Source: Desulfobacula sp. (GTDB taxonomy: Bacteria; Desulfobacterota; Desulfobacteria; Desulfobacterales; Desulfobacteraceae). Taken from it: a stretch of DNA of 14,436 nt. The stretch lies in the NCBI GenBank assembly GCA_018702715.1, contig JABIYQ010000449.1, forward strand, positions 1-14,436, given 5' to 3'. Under the pieces are notes generated by a model. The model was not told the origin of the DNA, made no database searches, and saw only the letters and a list, made by a program, of their open reading frames with translations. Both the position numbers and the translations under genes were made by a program. Shown one piece after another: positions 14,013-14,436 of the stretch. Numbering within the stretch: the first letter of the stretch is position 1; every line of letters begins with the position of its first letter.

Positions 14013-14420
14013 ATGAATATATTATTTAACCATGAAAAATGCTCAGGCTGCGGTGTATGCAAACTGGCCTGCAGCATAGTAAATTTCACACAGGTCACAC
14101 CTGCCAAGGCAATGCTGAGGATTGAAGGTCTGTTTCCGGCACCAGGACGTTATCAGATCCATTTTTGCGATCAATGCGGTATTTGTGCCGAGATCTGTCC
14201 TGTGGATGCCATAGCGCTTGAAGATAGCATATACCGGATCAACGAAGATGATTGTATTGCCTGCCATGAATGCGTTACTGCATGTCCTAATTGTGTCATG
14301 ATAATTAAAAAAGAAGATGACATGCCGGCTAAATGTATTCTTTGTGGAGAATGTGCAATTGTCTGCCCCAGAGATGCAATTATGATATCTGAGGAAGAAA
14401 CAAAAGCGGGGTGCCGATAA
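14013..14420 (+). CDS. Polyferredoxin with four [4Fe-4S] motifs (AorA-like electron-transfer subunit)
   Basis: 135 residues with four Cys quartets: C10/13/16/20, C52/55/58/62, C81/84/87/91 and C108/111/114/118. Those after the first precede a Pro, Asn or Arg as in bacterial ferredoxins, so four [4Fe-4S] clusters are expected in the cytoplasm. Length and layout fit small electron-transfer subunits encoded before tungsten aldehyde:ferredoxin oxidoreductases (AorA of Aromatoleum type). The next gene starts inside its stop codon (TAATG) with an AOR-like MYGYAG. The ribosome site (AGGGA, about 10 nt upstream) is modest. Its start lies 25 bp after MITE copy B, so its transcription must come from within the MITE or by read-through from the mtt-type operon. 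A functional link with that operon is possible but unproven. Confidence 0.88.
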   Translation: MNILFNHEKCSGCGVCKLACSIVNFTQVTPAKAMLRIEGLFPAPGRYQIHFCDQCGICAEICPVDAIALEDSIYRINEDDCIACHECVTACPNCVMIIKKEDDMPAKCILCGECAIVCPRDAIMISEEETKAGCR

Positions 14421-14436
14421 TGTATGGATATGCAGG
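14420..14436 (+). CDS. Start of probable tungsten aldehyde:ferredoxin oxidoreductase (partial, runs off right edge)
   Basis: Only 17 bases are present: ATG overlapping the ferredoxin stop (TAATG), reading MYGYA and then GG. Aldehyde:ferredoxin oxidoreductases typically begin MYGxxGKILR, so the match is suggestive but short. Overlapping stop and start imply translational coupling with the polyferredoxin. Confidence 0.55.

Overview
The window looks like an accessory catabolic region from an anaerobic, moderately AT-rich Desulfobacterales-type sulfate reducer (Desulfobacula or Desulfobacter-like). This rests on gene content: MttB-family methyltransferases, a probable tungsten aldehyde:ferredoxin oxidoreductase with a polyferredoxin, and sigma-54 control. 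It is an inference, not a marker-gene identification. No rRNA, tRNA, CRISPR array or phage genes are visible.

Layout. (1) Positions 1-6457, minus strand: one operon transcribed leftwards. It encodes a periplasmic substrate-binding protein, then after a hairpin two ABC ATPases (LivG-type, LivF-type), two permeases (LivH-type, LivM-type), and a dimethylglycine/sarcosine dehydrogenase-like FAD protein that runs off the left edge. (2) Positions 6458-7011: regulatory DNA with a sigma-54 promoter, direct repeats, a palindrome and a 134-bp MITE. (3) Positions 7012-8445, minus: a PAS/AAA+/Fis sigma-54 activator. (4) Positions 8446-8744: a divergent regulatory region with a second sigma-54 promoter. 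(5) Positions 8745-13816, plus: mttB-like gene 1, a sugar-phosphate isomerase/epimerase-like TIM barrel, an enolase-superfamily protein, and mttB-like gene 2. (6) Positions 13842-13988: a second copy of the MITE in inverted orientation. (7) Positions 14013 to the right edge, plus: a four-cluster polyferredoxin overlapping the start of a probable aldehyde:ferredoxin oxidoreductase.

Proposed joint function (inference): the importer brings in a quaternary or methylated amine. The two non-pyrrolysine MttB homologues remove a methyl group to a corrinoid protein encoded elsewhere, and the FAD/GcvT-type protein oxidatively removes further N-methyl groups. The epimerase-like and enolase-like proteins rework the chiral carbon skeleton. 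One activator gene sits between two sigma-54 promoters whose predicted leaders are both 52 nt, so it probably controls both operons. The substrate is unknown. The enolase-like protein lacks the usual His-Asp dyad and the FAD protein lacks the usual FAD-linking His, so the chemistry may differ from characterised betaine pathways.

The two MITEs (GTAA ends, 8-bp target duplications, about 93% identical apart from a 13-bp insertion) bracket the regulator and mtt operon in opposite orientation. Each has its own target duplication, so they inserted independently.
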